The notes under the pieces were generated by a model that saw only the letters and a list, made by a program, of their open reading frames with translations, was not told the DNA's origin and made no database searches. A program made the position numbers and the translations under genes. From Chloroflexota bacterium (GTDB taxonomy: Bacteria > Chloroflexota > UBA11872), in NCBI GenBank assembly GCA_026706485.1, contig JAPOYR010000006.1, positions 85,194 through 149,193 on the forward strand: 64,000 bases of DNA. The letters run 5' to 3'. Positions 34,629-43,313 of the stretch are shown in pieces (the stretch's first letter is position 1; every line of letters starts with the position of its first letter).

Positions 34629-34681
34629 CCCAATTCGTTCGACAGCCCCTTCGACTAGCTCAGGGCGAACGGATTGGGGGC
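34629..34681. repeat. Dispersed inverted repeat between convergent genes
   Basis: Arms CCCCAATTCGTTCG and CGAACGGATTGGGG pair with one mismatch, with CCCTTCGAC and CTCAGGGCGAAC between. Related to 1558-1635. It lies between the convergent RraA and permease genes and may end both transcripts. Confidence 0.65.
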
Positions 34682-34725
34682 TAGCCCGGGTTCTTCATCA
34701 GACTCTTGCAAGGTGGGCTCGGCGG

Positions 34726-35673
34726 TCAGCCTTCCAACAGCCGCCCGCGTATCCGCAGGAACCAGAAGACGAAGAACGCGGTGATCAGCAGGATCATCAC
34801 GGCCGACGCGGCCGAGATGCCGAAGTTGAAGCCGATAAACGCCTCGCGATAGGTCAGCAGCGGCAGCACCATCGTCGTGTCGCCGGGGCCGCCGCCGGTC
34901 GTCAGGAACGGCAGGTCCCAATTGCGGAACGTATAGATCGTGTCCAGCAGCAGGATCGTGAGGATCGTGGGCCCCATGGCCGGCAGCGTGATGTGACGAA
35001 AGCGCCGCCAGCGCCCCGCGCCGTCAACCGAGGCCGCTTCGTAGTGGTCCTTGGGAATGCTCTGCAAGCCGGCCAGCCACATGATCATCGTCAGCGGATA
35101 GCCGCCCCAACCGTTGGTGGCGATCAGCGCCGGCATGGCCAGCTTGAAGTCGCCAAACCACTCCGGCGGCGGGCAGCACTCCACGATGCCGAGGCTCCGC
35201 AGCATGCTGTTGAATCCGCCGCGATGGTCGAGCAGCAGCACCCAGGTGATGGCGACGACCGCGGGGATGATGAGCCAGGGTGTGATGAATATGGCCCGAA
35301 AGAACGTCCGCAGCGACCCGCGCATGCGTGACGTGAGCAGCAGTGCCAGGCCGCCGCCCACGATCTGATGAATGATCAGGCTGGCGACTACGAAGATGAT
35401 CGAGTTCGCGAGCGCGACCCAAAAGAGCTCTTTCTGAAACAGATCGGCGTAGTTCTCGAAACCGACGAACCGTTCCCCGACGCGCGAAAACAAGTCTTGA
35501 AACAAGCTCATGTGAATCATGCGGCCCATGGGAAACACCATCAGGGCCGCCATCACGAGCACTGCCGGGGCGACGAACGCATAGGGAAGCAGCGCCCGCC
35601 GCCATGACCCGCGACGCTTTGAGCCCGCGCCGCTCGATGCGCGCGACGTTGGAGGGGCTACCGAGTCGGCCAT
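34726..35673 (-). CDS. Sugar ABC transporter permease (MalF/UgpA type)
   Basis: Inner-membrane permease of a carbohydrate importer, 315 aa, six hydrophobic segments. The EAA loop that contacts the ATPase is visible as YEAASVDGAGRWRRF followed by ITLPAMGP. It is the last gene of the leftward operon 38117-34726 and follows the binding protein across a large hairpin. No ATPase lies nearby, so a shared MsmK/UgpC-type ATPase elsewhere is expected. Confidence 0.9.
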   Translation of the reverse strand: MADSVAPPTSRASSGAGSKRRGSWRRALLPYAFVAPAVLVMAALMVFPMGRMIHMSLFQDLFSRVGERFVGFENYADLFQKELFWVALANSIIFVVASLIIHQIVGGGLALLLTSRMRGSLRTFFRAIFITPWLIIPAVVAITWVLLLDHRGGFNSMLRSLGIVECCPPPEWFGDFKLAMPALIATNGWGGYPLTMIMWLAGLQSIPKDHYEAASVDGAGRWRRFRHITLPAMGPTILTILLLDTIYTFRNWDLPFLTTGGGPGDTTMVLPLLTYREAFIGFNFGISAASAVMILLITAFFVFWFLRIRGRLLEG

Positions 35674-35702
35674 TGCGAAGGCTAAGTCCTAAGCGCTCTC
35701 GC

Positions 35703-35751
35703 GCGTGGCTCTCTTGGGGGGCGCAGGCTGAAGCCCGCGCCCCCAAGAGCC
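35703..35751 (-). terminator. Large hairpin between binding-protein and permease genes
   Basis: Arms GTGGCTCTCTTGGGGGGCGC and GCGCCCCCAAGAGCCAC pair almost fully, around AGGCT-GAA-GCCC. It lies 28 bases past the binding-protein stop, inside the operon. In the maltose operon a similar REP hairpin keeps the binding-protein mRNA abundant relative to the permease. The same role is likely here. Confidence 0.7.
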
Positions 35752-35779
35752 ACACTCGCTATGACAGCGAGCGGACGGC

Positions 35780-37105
35780 CTAGCCGCTTACCGATTCGTT
35801 CCATTCCGTCTCGGTGCGGTCCAGGACCTCCTGATAGGAGGCGGTCCCGTTGATGGCGTCGTGGATGTGCCCGACCAAGATCAGGCGCTCATCGCCCAGG
35901 CCCTCGGAGCCCCGGGCGCCCTCGAACGTGGCCCACTTGACCGCCTCGCTCACAAGACCGCTCATCTTGCCTTCCGAGTAGGTGGGCGTCGCGTTCTTGT
36001 TCGCCGGAACCTGGTTGCCGAGCCCCGCGAGCAGCGAATTGCCCTCGACGCCGGCGATCCATGCCAGGAAATCGAAGGTTTCCTGCGGGTGCTCCGTGCG
36101 GTCGGCGATGCTGTTGCGCCAGCCGAAGGTGAAGCCGGCCCGCTCGGCCGGACCCTCCAGCGGCGGACCAACGAAGAAACTGAGATCTTCGCGCTCCAGA
36201 TAGCCGTTGAAGTGCGCGGAGTTGTCGTAGAACATGCCGCTCAAGCCTGAGCCGAAGTTCTCGATCAGCGTTTGCTCGGTGCCATTGAGGCTTCCGGGGG
36301 CGACCATGCCTTCCTTGAGCTCCATGTCGAGCACGTAGCTCAGCGCCGCCAGGCCTTCCGAGGTATTGGCCTCGAAGGTGAGGTCGTCGTCGTTCTCAAC
36401 CTCTCCGCCCGCCTGCCAGATCTGCGGGTACAGGTGGCTGTAGACCTGCGGATTTTCCAGGCTCCAGGCGTGCGAGATGCCGTACTGGCCGGCGTCCGGG
36501 TTCGTGATCTGCTTGCCGATCTCGATGTGCTCGTCCCAGTTGTCCGGTGGCCCGTCCACGCCGGCGGCCTCGAACGTGCCCTCGTTGTAGTGGGTGAGCC
36601 CGGTGATCGTGGACATCGGGACGACGACGATCTCGTTCCCGATCCGGTTCTTGAGCGGCTCGGCGTAGTCCGACCAGTCGAAGTTCGCCGCGTTGGCCAT
36701 GCTCTCGACTTCGCGAATCATGCCCTGGTCCCAGAAGTCACCGATCTGCCAGAAGCCGATTTGGATGGCGTCCGGCAGGGCTCCGGCGGCGTGCAGGGTG
36801 ATCATCTTGTCCTGGGCCTGTGAAAAGCCAAGGTTCTGGGGCTCCACATGGATGTGGGGCATGGCCGCGTGGAAGGCGTCCAAGATCTCTGCGGCCGGGC
36901 CCTCTCCGACCTCGGAGAACGCCCAGTTCAGGTATTCGATCGTGACCGTTTCCCGCTCGCCGCTGTCCATGGCGGTCTCGGCCATGGCTTCGGGCTCGGC
37001 CTCGTCCTCGCCGCAGGCCGCGAGCACCGACGCCGCCGCGACACTTACCGTCACGCCAAAGCCTGCAGCAAGCAACGATCGCCGGCTGAATTTGCGTGGA
37101 CTCAT
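35780..37105 (-). CDS. Sugar ABC transporter substrate-binding lipoprotein, family 1
   Basis: Extracellular receptor of the carbohydrate importer (SBP family 1), 441 aa. ATG 37105 follows AGGAGG. SRRSLL is a Tat motif and LAAC the lipobox (Cys about 31), followed by an acidic linker, not the Val-Lys-Glu tether of the family-5 proteins. The body has the expected TIEYLNWAF, GALPDAIQIG and late FLAWIAG segments. It lies between the two permease genes, an unusual order. Confidence 0.91.
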   Translation of the reverse strand: MSPRKFSRRSLLAAGFGVTVSVAAASVLAACGEDEAEPEAMAETAMDSGERETVTIEYLNWAFSEVGEGPAAEILDAFHAAMPHIHVEPQNLGFSQAQDKMITLHAAGALPDAIQIGFWQIGDFWDQGMIREVESMANAANFDWSDYAEPLKNRIGNEIVVVPMSTITGLTHYNEGTFEAAGVDGPPDNWDEHIEIGKQITNPDAGQYGISHAWSLENPQVYSHLYPQIWQAGGEVENDDDLTFEANTSEGLAALSYVLDMELKEGMVAPGSLNGTEQTLIENFGSGLSGMFYDNSAHFNGYLEREDLSFFVGPPLEGPAERAGFTFGWRNSIADRTEHPQETFDFLAWIAGVEGNSLLAGLGNQVPANKNATPTYSEGKMSGLVSEAVKWATFEGARGSEGLGDERLILVGHIHDAINGTASYQEVLDRTETEWNESVSG

Positions 37106-37205
37106 ACACACCTCCTGTCCAACGTGGTTTCGGGCGCTCGGCCCGCGGAGCCGAGCACCGCAGTCGATCAGCGTTTCCCGATACGCCACCTCCTCATGTG
37201 CACGG

Positions 37206-38117
37206 CTACTGCTTGACAGCCCCGAGGGTCAGTCCCGACACCAGGTATCGCTGCGCCAGGGCGTAGAGCACGAGCAGCGGAATGCTGGCGATCACGGATG
37301 CCGCCAGCATCTGATGCCAGTCCACGTTTTGCTGTCCGATGAGCGTGACGATGCCCAGTGGAATGGTGCGCATGTCATCGGACACCGTCAGCTGCACGGC
37401 AAACAGCAGATCCTGGAACGAGAGAATGAAGGCAAAGACCCCGGTCGCCACGATTCCCGGCAATGCCAGGGGGCGCATGATCGTCCAGAGCATGCGCAGC
37501 CGGCCAGCGCCGTCGATGAATGCGGACTCTTCCAGCTCGATCGGAATGGTGGCGAAATAGGTCGTCAACATGAGGATGGCCAGCGGCAGGGCAAACGCGG
37601 CGTAGGTGATGATCAGCGCCAGGTGGGTGTCGTAGAGCCCGAACTGCCGCACCAGCGCGAAGAACGGGATGATCATGGCCACCGGCGGGATCTGCTGCGT
37701 GCCCACCACGAAAAACTCCAGCAGTCGCTTGCCGCGAAAGGCAAAGCGCGAAATGCCGTAGGCGGCGAGCGCTCCCAGTGTGATGGCGAGCAGAGTGGTA
37801 GCGCCGGCCACGAAATAGCTATTCAGAAATATTCGAAGCCAAAGGCCCTTTCCGAAGACTTTGCCGTAGGCCTCGAGGGTTGGCGTTGGCGGCAGCCACT
37901 CGGCCGGATGCTTGAAGATCTCCCCGTTGGGCCGAATCGAGTTGGTGACCAGCCAGAAAATGGGATACAGCACGACGACGGCGAGGGCGAGAAGAATTAG
38001 ACCCCGGATGATGATTTCGAGATGGGATGGCCAGCGGCGCAACGCCCCCCGGCCGGCTGCCGGTGCCGCGCCGGCGCCAGGTTGTCGAGCGACTGCATTG
38101 CGGATCATGGTGCACAC
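37206..38117 (-). CDS. Sugar ABC transporter permease (MalG/UgpE type)
   Basis: Second permease of the importer, 303 aa, first in the operon. It has six hydrophobic segments, the N-terminal YPIFWLVTNSIRPNGEI segment typical of MalG-type proteins, and the EAA motif LEESAFIDGAGRLRMLW with RPLALPGI. GTG 38117 or ATG 38108 may start it. The ligand of the system is unknown; neighbours suggest sugar acids or oligosaccharides. Confidence 0.9.
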   Translation of the reverse strand: MCTMIRNAVARQPGAGAAPAAGRGALRRWPSHLEIIIRGLILLALAVVVLYPIFWLVTNSIRPNGEIFKHPAEWLPPTPTLEAYGKVFGKGLWLRIFLNSYFVAGATTLLAITLGALAAYGISRFAFRGKRLLEFFVVGTQQIPPVAMIIPFFALVRQFGLYDTHLALIITYAAFALPLAILMLTTYFATIPIELEESAFIDGAGRLRMLWTIMRPLALPGIVATGVFAFILSFQDLLFAVQLTVSDDMRTIPLGIVTLIGQQNVDWHQMLAASVIASIPLLVLYALAQRYLVSGLTLGAVKQ

Positions 38118-38284
38118 CCACGATCACCAAAGCTCGCCGCTGAGCCCGGGATCAAGCCCCTCTGCAGACGGCGCGAGTATACGCCGGGTGCCAACTAGCC
38201 GCGAGCGAACTGCCCCGAGACTGAAACTGTGGCCCCATATAATGCGGGCTCGCCGTGCAGCGTGCATATCCGAGGAGTCGCACC

Positions 38285-39436
38285 GTGGCGCGCAAGGTCA
38301 GCGTCGGCGTCGTGGGCATTGGGACGGTGGCCGAGCTGTTCTACCTGGAAGCCATCGTCACGCATGGTGATCGCGCCGAGCTGACGGCGCTCTGCGACGT
38401 GGTGCCGGGCCGGGCGCAGGCCGCCGCCGATAAGTGGGGCGCCAGGGCCGCGTTCACCGACTTGGGTGAGATGCTCGCGTCGACGGACGTCGAGGCCGTG
38501 CTGGTGTTGACCAAACACAGCCAGCACTACGAGCACGCCAAGCAGGTACTTGAAGCCGGCCGGCATCTGGGCATTGAAAAGCCCATTGCGGCGACGTTCG
38601 AGCAGGCGACCGAGATCGTGGAGCTGGCGGAAGCGCGGGGGCTCAAGCTGGCGGCGGCGCCGGCCATGGCGTTCGAGCCCGTGGCGCGGCGCGCCGAGGC
38701 CCTCATTGCCAGAGGCGCCATCGGCCGGGTGGCCGCGGTGCGGACGCACATGACCGCCAATCCTGCCGACCGGGAAACCGAGTGGCAGCGAATTGGGCCC
38801 AACCTGGCCCGGATCGATACTCCTCCTACCGATCAAACGTGGATGTACCAGGCCGGCGAGGGCGGCCCGCTCTTTGACCTGACGCCCTATCAGCTCATTC
38901 CGCCCACGCGGCTCTTGGGCCCGATCAAGCGCGTGGGCGCGCTCGCCGGCATCGCCGTGCCCGAGCGAGTCTCTGGGAGCGGTCCGGCCAAGGGGCAGCG
39001 GTTCGCCACCACGGCCCCGGACAACGTGGTGATGCTGCTTGACTGGGGCGAGGATCGCTTCGGCACGGTCTATTCGGGATACCTGCCGGCGAACTTCCGC
39101 GGGCCGCACACCGAGTACTACGGCGACGCCGGGGTTCTCGCGGTGAACGGCGGCACGGGCGTCGACAACATCGAGCTCTACCGCACCGTCACCGGCGGCC
39201 GTGAAAGCCGTTGGGAGGCCGTGGGCGAGCCGAACGACGGCTGGGACGTCGTGGACCGCGCGGGCGCGATCACGCACCTGGTGGACTGCATCGCGGACGA
39301 TGCCGAGGTGCAACTCTCCGCCCGCCAGGCGCTGCACATCCTCGAGGTGATCGACCTGGTGCACCAATCGAGCGCCGGCGCCCAGTTCCTGCCGACGACC
39401 ACGACGTTTGAGTTGCCGGGGGCGCTTCCGGTCTAG
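38285..39436 (+). CDS. Gfo/Idh/MocA family oxidoreductase
   Basis: NAD(P)-dependent sugar or inositol dehydrogenase family, 383 aa. Rossmann motif GVVGIGTVAEL at the N-terminus and the catalytic-type Lys in GIEKPIA are present; the second domain has the alpha/beta fold region GGPLFDLTPYQL. GTG 38285 has GAGGAG seven bases before it. It is divergent from the sugar importer, suggesting it acts on the imported compound. Confidence 0.87.
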   Translation: MARKVSVGVVGIGTVAELFYLEAIVTHGDRAELTALCDVVPGRAQAAADKWGARAAFTDLGEMLASTDVEAVLVLTKHSQHYEHAKQVLEAGRHLGIEKPIAATFEQATEIVELAEARGLKLAAAPAMAFEPVARRAEALIARGAIGRVAAVRTHMTANPADRETEWQRIGPNLARIDTPPTDQTWMYQAGEGGPLFDLTPYQLIPPTRLLGPIKRVGALAGIAVPERVSGSGPAKGQRFATTAPDNVVMLLDWGEDRFGTVYSGYLPANFRGPHTEYYGDAGVLAVNGGTGVDNIELYRTVTGGRESRWEAVGEPNDGWDVVDRAGAITHLVDCIADDAEVQLSARQALHILEVIDLVHQSSAGAQFLPTTTTFELPGALPV

Positions 39437-39460
39437 GCTGTCGGGCCGGACGGCTTGGCG

Positions 39461-40213
39461 CTACGCGCGCGAGTCGTCGTGGACGTAGACCGAGACGTGG
39501 TTGGTGCTGGAGGCGTCGAACGGCGACCGGCTCCAGTTCGCCCAGCGCGCGTGCAAGCGCAGCCCGGCGAGTTGCGCCATTAGGTCGAGCTCCGACGGCC
39601 AGGCGTACCGGATCTGAGTGGGTCGCATGTCGATTGATCCGTCCGACAAGAAGATCATTTGGCTAGTGACGCGCTGGGCCACTGGGTCGTGGCTGGCGGC
39701 ATCCAGACGGACCTGATCGAGGCCGACCTCTCCGACGCTGAGCGATCGGTTGCGTTGAAACCGCGCCAGGTTCGGCACGAAGGCCTCGATCACGAGCGCA
39801 CCATCCGGTTTGAGGCGTTTTGCCACGTTGCCGAAGCAGCGCACCTGGTCCGCCTGCTCCAGCAACACGTAGAACGTGTTGAAGACTACGAAGATGAGGT
39901 CGAACGGACCCGGGCGACCGACGTCGGCGAAGTCGCCCATCGTCACAGGAATGTCCGCGCCGCCTGGCTTGGCACGAAGCTTCGCCACCATGGACTCCGA
40001 CAGGTCGATGCCCTCGACGGCCACGCCCTCGGCCGCCAGCGGCAGCGCGAAGCGACCGGTCCCGATGCCCAACTCGAGCGCACGGCCTCCACACGCGAGG
40101 TCCGCCAGAAACGCAATTTCGGACGGATTGGCGTCCCTGTGGATGTCGTCGTAGATCTCGGCCCACCGCTCGCCATAGGTCGCCGGGTCGATAGGTCCGT
40201 CGGTTGTTGCCAT
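39461..40213 (-). CDS. Class I SAM-dependent methyltransferase
   Basis: Cytosolic methyltransferase, 250 aa. The SAM-binding motif I is ALELGIGTGRFALPL, motif II-like Asp is in VEGIDLSESM, and FDLIFVVFNTFYVL fits motif IV. The C-terminal half carries family-specific strands. The acceptor cannot be predicted. It is convergent with the Gfo/Idh gene and divergent from the M19 gene. Confidence 0.88.
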   Translation of the reverse strand: MATTDGPIDPATYGERWAEIYDDIHRDANPSEIAFLADLACGGRALELGIGTGRFALPLAAEGVAVEGIDLSESMVAKLRAKPGGADIPVTMGDFADVGRPGPFDLIFVVFNTFYVLLEQADQVRCFGNVAKRLKPDGALVIEAFVPNLARFQRNRSLSVGEVGLDQVRLDAASHDPVAQRVTSQMIFLSDGSIDMRPTQIRYAWPSELDLMAQLAGLRLHARWANWSRSPFDASSTNHVSVYVHDDSRA

Positions 40214-40299
40214 GGGCGATTATGCGGCACGTGCGCATGGCGCCCACGCCAGTTGCCCGCGTCTGCCATGCTTGGCGGAGCGAAGCGAGGAGCACTGCC

Positions 40300-41319
40300 A
40301 TGTCCCCTGACACGCCCCTGCCGCCTGTGCTGAGCGACGCTCCGGTGATCGACCTGCTCGGCGGCAACCTCGGCTCGGTCATCCCTCCGAGCAAGACGCC
40401 CGCGGCCTACGGCGACCACGTCAGGCACGGCGGCGTGAACGTCATTCACGTCACGTTGGCGCTCTACGCGCGGGACATTGAGCACCTGCTCGACGACTTC
40501 TTCGACGCCTTCAATCTCTGCGATCAGATGGGCCACAAGCTCATGCTCATCGAGCGGACGGCGGACATCGGCGAGGCGCACGCTTCCGGAAAGCTGGGGC
40601 TGATCCTTGGCTTCCAGGGGCTGGACGTCTTCCGTCACAACACCCAGTTCGTCCCAATCTTCCATCGACTGGGCCTGCGCGTCGCCGCCCTCACCTACAA
40701 CGAAGTCAACCAGCTGGGCGCCGGCTGCCTCGAGCCGCGCGACGACGGCCTGACGCTGCTGGGCATCCGCATGGTTCGCGAGCTGCGGCGCGCGGGGATC
40801 GTGCTCGATCTGTCCCACGCGGGCGTCCGAACGTCGCTCGACGCCATCGAACGCTACGACGGTCCCGTGATGTTCACGCACTCCAACGCCCACGCCGTCA
40901 CTCCCAACCCGCGCAACCTGACCGACGACCAGATTCGCGCCACGGCCGCCACGGGCGGCGTCGTCGGCCTGGCGTCGTATGCCCCGTTCTGCCACCAGGA
41001 AAAAAAGGACAGCCTGGACCTGGAAGACTTCTTCCGCCACATCGACTACGTCTGTGAGCTGGTCGGCCCGGAGCACGCGGCCATCGGCTCGGACATCACG
41101 CCGCAATCGAAGGTGAAGTGGGAAAACGCCACCAAGCGCATGTACCCCGACATGGTCGGGCGCTACGTGCTGGAGACGGAGTACGTGGAAGGGCTTCACA
41201 CGCACGCGGAGTTTCCGGCAATTCCCGAGGGTCTGCGGAAGCTTGGCTATGCGGAGGACGAGATTCGGGGCATCCTCGGAGGTAACGCCGCCCGTGTTTT
41301 CGAACAGATCTGGGGCTAG
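40300..41319 (+). CDS. Peptidase M19 (membrane dipeptidase) family protein with altered metal site
   Basis: Amidohydrolase-fold protein of the renal dipeptidase family, 339 aa; ATG 40300 follows GAGGAG. His173 (LDLSHAG), His194 (FTHSNA), Arg205 (NPRNL) and Asp265 (AIGSD) keep one metal site and the substrate Arg. The first-site His-x-Asp of the usual DGHNDLP is replaced by DLLGGNL, and the bridging Glu appears as Gln106 (GFQG). I recall a bacterial M19 subfamily with a GFQN-type segment, so this may be a subfamily trait rather than decay. Dipeptidase activity is uncertain. An M24 peptidase follows after 42 bases. Confidence 0.83.
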   Translation: MSPDTPLPPVLSDAPVIDLLGGNLGSVIPPSKTPAAYGDHVRHGGVNVIHVTLALYARDIEHLLDDFFDAFNLCDQMGHKLMLIERTADIGEAHASGKLGLILGFQGLDVFRHNTQFVPIFHRLGLRVAALTYNEVNQLGAGCLEPRDDGLTLLGIRMVRELRRAGIVLDLSHAGVRTSLDAIERYDGPVMFTHSNAHAVTPNPRNLTDDQIRATAATGGVVGLASYAPFCHQEKKDSLDLEDFFRHIDYVCELVGPEHAAIGSDITPQSKVKWENATKRMYPDMVGRYVLETEYVEGLHTHAEFPAIPEGLRKLGYAEDEIRGILGGNAARVFEQIWG

Positions 41320-41361
41320 TCCCCCGACGGAAAACGAACCGTAGGCGCGAGGGACGATCCC

Positions 41362-42498
41362 GTGCTGCTGAACCACGCTCGTGCCCTGGAGTTGATGGGT
41401 CGGGAGGGCGTCGACATCTTGGTCCTGACGCAGCCCAACAACTTCCTCTACTTCTCGGACTTCACGCAGGTCAACTCGTTTTCGTTCATCGACCGCCCCG
41501 CCATCTGCCTGTTCTTTGCCGATGCCGCGATCGATCCGGTCGCCATCATTCCGCGCTGGAACTACCAGGCGTTCGTCAGGACGAGTTGGATCGAAGACGT
41601 CGTGGTTTACGCGGAGCACGCCGTCCCGGGCAGCCGCGCCGAGGCCGGCGGCTGGCGGCGGGCGCTTCGCACGGCGCTCGCCGATCGCACCGACGCGCGA
41701 ACGGTGGGCGTGGAAGAGAAGGTGATCCCCAAGTGGATCATGGACGAGGTGGCGGCGGCCTGCGCCGACTGCACGGTGCGCGACTGCGGCGAGCTGATCC
41801 GGCGCATTCGCGCCATCAAGACCGCCGACGAGCTTGGCCACCTGCGCGCGGCGGCAGGAGTCTTGGATACCGCCTCCGCCGACATGCTGGCGGCTGCCCA
41901 CACCGGGGTCAGTGAGGCCGAGTTGGCGGCTACGTTTCGAGCCAGCGTTGGGCGGCAGGGCGCGGAGGGCATCAAGAACTTCGTGCTTGGGTTCGGCCCG
42001 GAAACCGTCATCACGCATAAGGTTCCCGGAAGCCGCCGGCTCGCCGAGGGCGACCTGATCCGCTTCGACCTGGGCGCGCTCGTGCACGGCTACCACGCCG
42101 ACAACGCGCGGTCCCATGTGTGGGGCACGCCGAGCGCCGTGCAAGAGCGGCTCTACGCGGCCGTGATGCACGGCCAGACCCAAGGCGAGGCGCTCTTGCG
42201 GCCGGGCGTGAGCGCGGGAGAGATCTACGCGGCCACCGTGGACGGCCTGCAACAGTCGCTGCCCCACGCGCGGTTGGAGCACGTGGGGCACGGCATCGGC
42301 GTGGAGCACCACGAAAGCCCGGCGCTGATCCACGGCAACACCCAGGCGCTGGAACCGAACATGGTCATAAACCTCGAGACGCTCTACCACGACGCCGAGC
42401 ACGGGGCGTTTGCGGTCGAGGACACCTATCTGATCACGGCCGACGGCCACGAGCGATGGACACACCTGTCCCGAGAGCTGGGTCTGGCGGCGGCCTGA
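41362..42498 (+). CDS. Xaa-Pro aminopeptidase-like protein, peptidase M24 family
   Basis: Cytosolic pita-bread-fold metallopeptidase, 378 aa, with an N-terminal creatinase-like domain (1-150) and the M24 domain. The five metal ligands can be placed: Asp in IRFDLGA, Asp in YHADNARS, His in GHGIGVEHHE, Glu in INLETL and Glu in AVEDTYL. It may remove Xaa-Pro ends or act on creatine-like compounds. GTG 41362 follows GAGGGA. The position right after the M19 gene suggests joint peptide or amide turnover. Confidence 0.88.
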   Translation: MLLNHARALELMGREGVDILVLTQPNNFLYFSDFTQVNSFSFIDRPAICLFFADAAIDPVAIIPRWNYQAFVRTSWIEDVVVYAEHAVPGSRAEAGGWRRALRTALADRTDARTVGVEEKVIPKWIMDEVAAACADCTVRDCGELIRRIRAIKTADELGHLRAAAGVLDTASADMLAAAHTGVSEAELAATFRASVGRQGAEGIKNFVLGFGPETVITHKVPGSRRLAEGDLIRFDLGALVHGYHADNARSHVWGTPSAVQERLYAAVMHGQTQGEALLRPGVSAGEIYAATVDGLQQSLPHARLEHVGHGIGVEHHESPALIHGNTQALEPNMVINLETLYHDAEHGAFAVEDTYLITADGHERWTHLSRELGLAAA

Positions 42499-42500
42499 CG

Positions 42501-43271
42501 GTGGGCCGGGTCTTCGGGTACGCGGGGTGGGCGGTCATGCAGGTGGTCCGGAACTTCGGCACGCTCGGGTTGCGTCTGAATATCCTGTGGTTTCTCGCCG
42601 CGCTGCCGTTGCTTCCGGCCGTTGGCATTCCAGTTGCGCTTGCCGTCCAGCAGGCCGCGAGCGGATTTGACTCCCCGCAAGCACCGCTGATCCTGGCCCT
42701 CGCGCTGCTTGGCGCCACGGGCGCGGCGTGCCTGTCGGCGGGGCCCGCGACACTGGCACTGGTCCAGTCAGCGGCGCGCTTCGTGCAGGGCGACGAGATT
42801 GGCTTCGTCGACTTCTGGCACGCCCTGCGGCGCCATTGGCCGCGCGGGTGGCTGGTGCTGTTCGCCGACCTCGTGCCGCTCTATGCCCTGGTTTTCGGCT
42901 TCTACTTCTACTTGAACTCGGGGCAACTCGCCCTGCAGGCGCTGGCATTCGTGGCGCTGTACCTGACGCTCGTCTGGGTCGGCGCGCAGGCCTATCTCTT
43001 TCCCCTGCTCATTCGCGCCGACGTATCGCCGCCACAGGCGTTTCTGGGTGCGTTTGCGATGGCCCTGGGTCGCGTCGCGTCCTCCGCCGCGTTCGTGCTG
43101 GTCGCCGCCGCGGCTATCGGCGTGAGCCTGGCCTTTGTGCTCCCGCTGATGGTCTTGGCGCCGGTTACCCTGGCCTTGGTCGGACATCGAATGGCGCAGG
43201 ATCGGTTTGGCGGGCCATTGGGCGAAACGACGGAGTCCGAGCCCGACGATTCGCGACGCGACGATGGGTGA
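42501..43271 (+). CDS. DUF624/YesL-like membrane protein
   Basis: Membrane protein, 256 aa, about six hydrophobic segments. The pattern LRLNILWFLAALPLL followed by AGPATLAL and FWHALRRHW fits the YesL/DUF624 family found near carbohydrate transporters. GTG 42501 begins two bases after the previous stop, so it is probably co-translated. Its function is unknown in the family. Confidence 0.68.
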   Translation: MGRVFGYAGWAVMQVVRNFGTLGLRLNILWFLAALPLLPAVGIPVALAVQQAASGFDSPQAPLILALALLGATGAACLSAGPATLALVQSAARFVQGDEIGFVDFWHALRRHWPRGWLVLFADLVPLYALVFGFYFYLNSGQLALQALAFVALYLTLVWVGAQAYLFPLLIRADVSPPQAFLGAFAMALGRVASSAAFVLVAAAAIGVSLAFVLPLMVLAPVTLALVGHRMAQDRFGGPLGETTESEPDDSRRDDG

Positions 43272-43313
43272 GGCAGGGTCGCAGGAGCGGCCCGCAGCCA
43301 CAGGAGGTGAGCG

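Noticed and set aside
39943-42465. 840-residue minus-strand frame over the M19 and M24 genes
   Set aside because: Low-complexity Arg/Val/His-rich translation typical of antisense frames in GC-rich DNA. The plus strand carries clear peptidase motifs.
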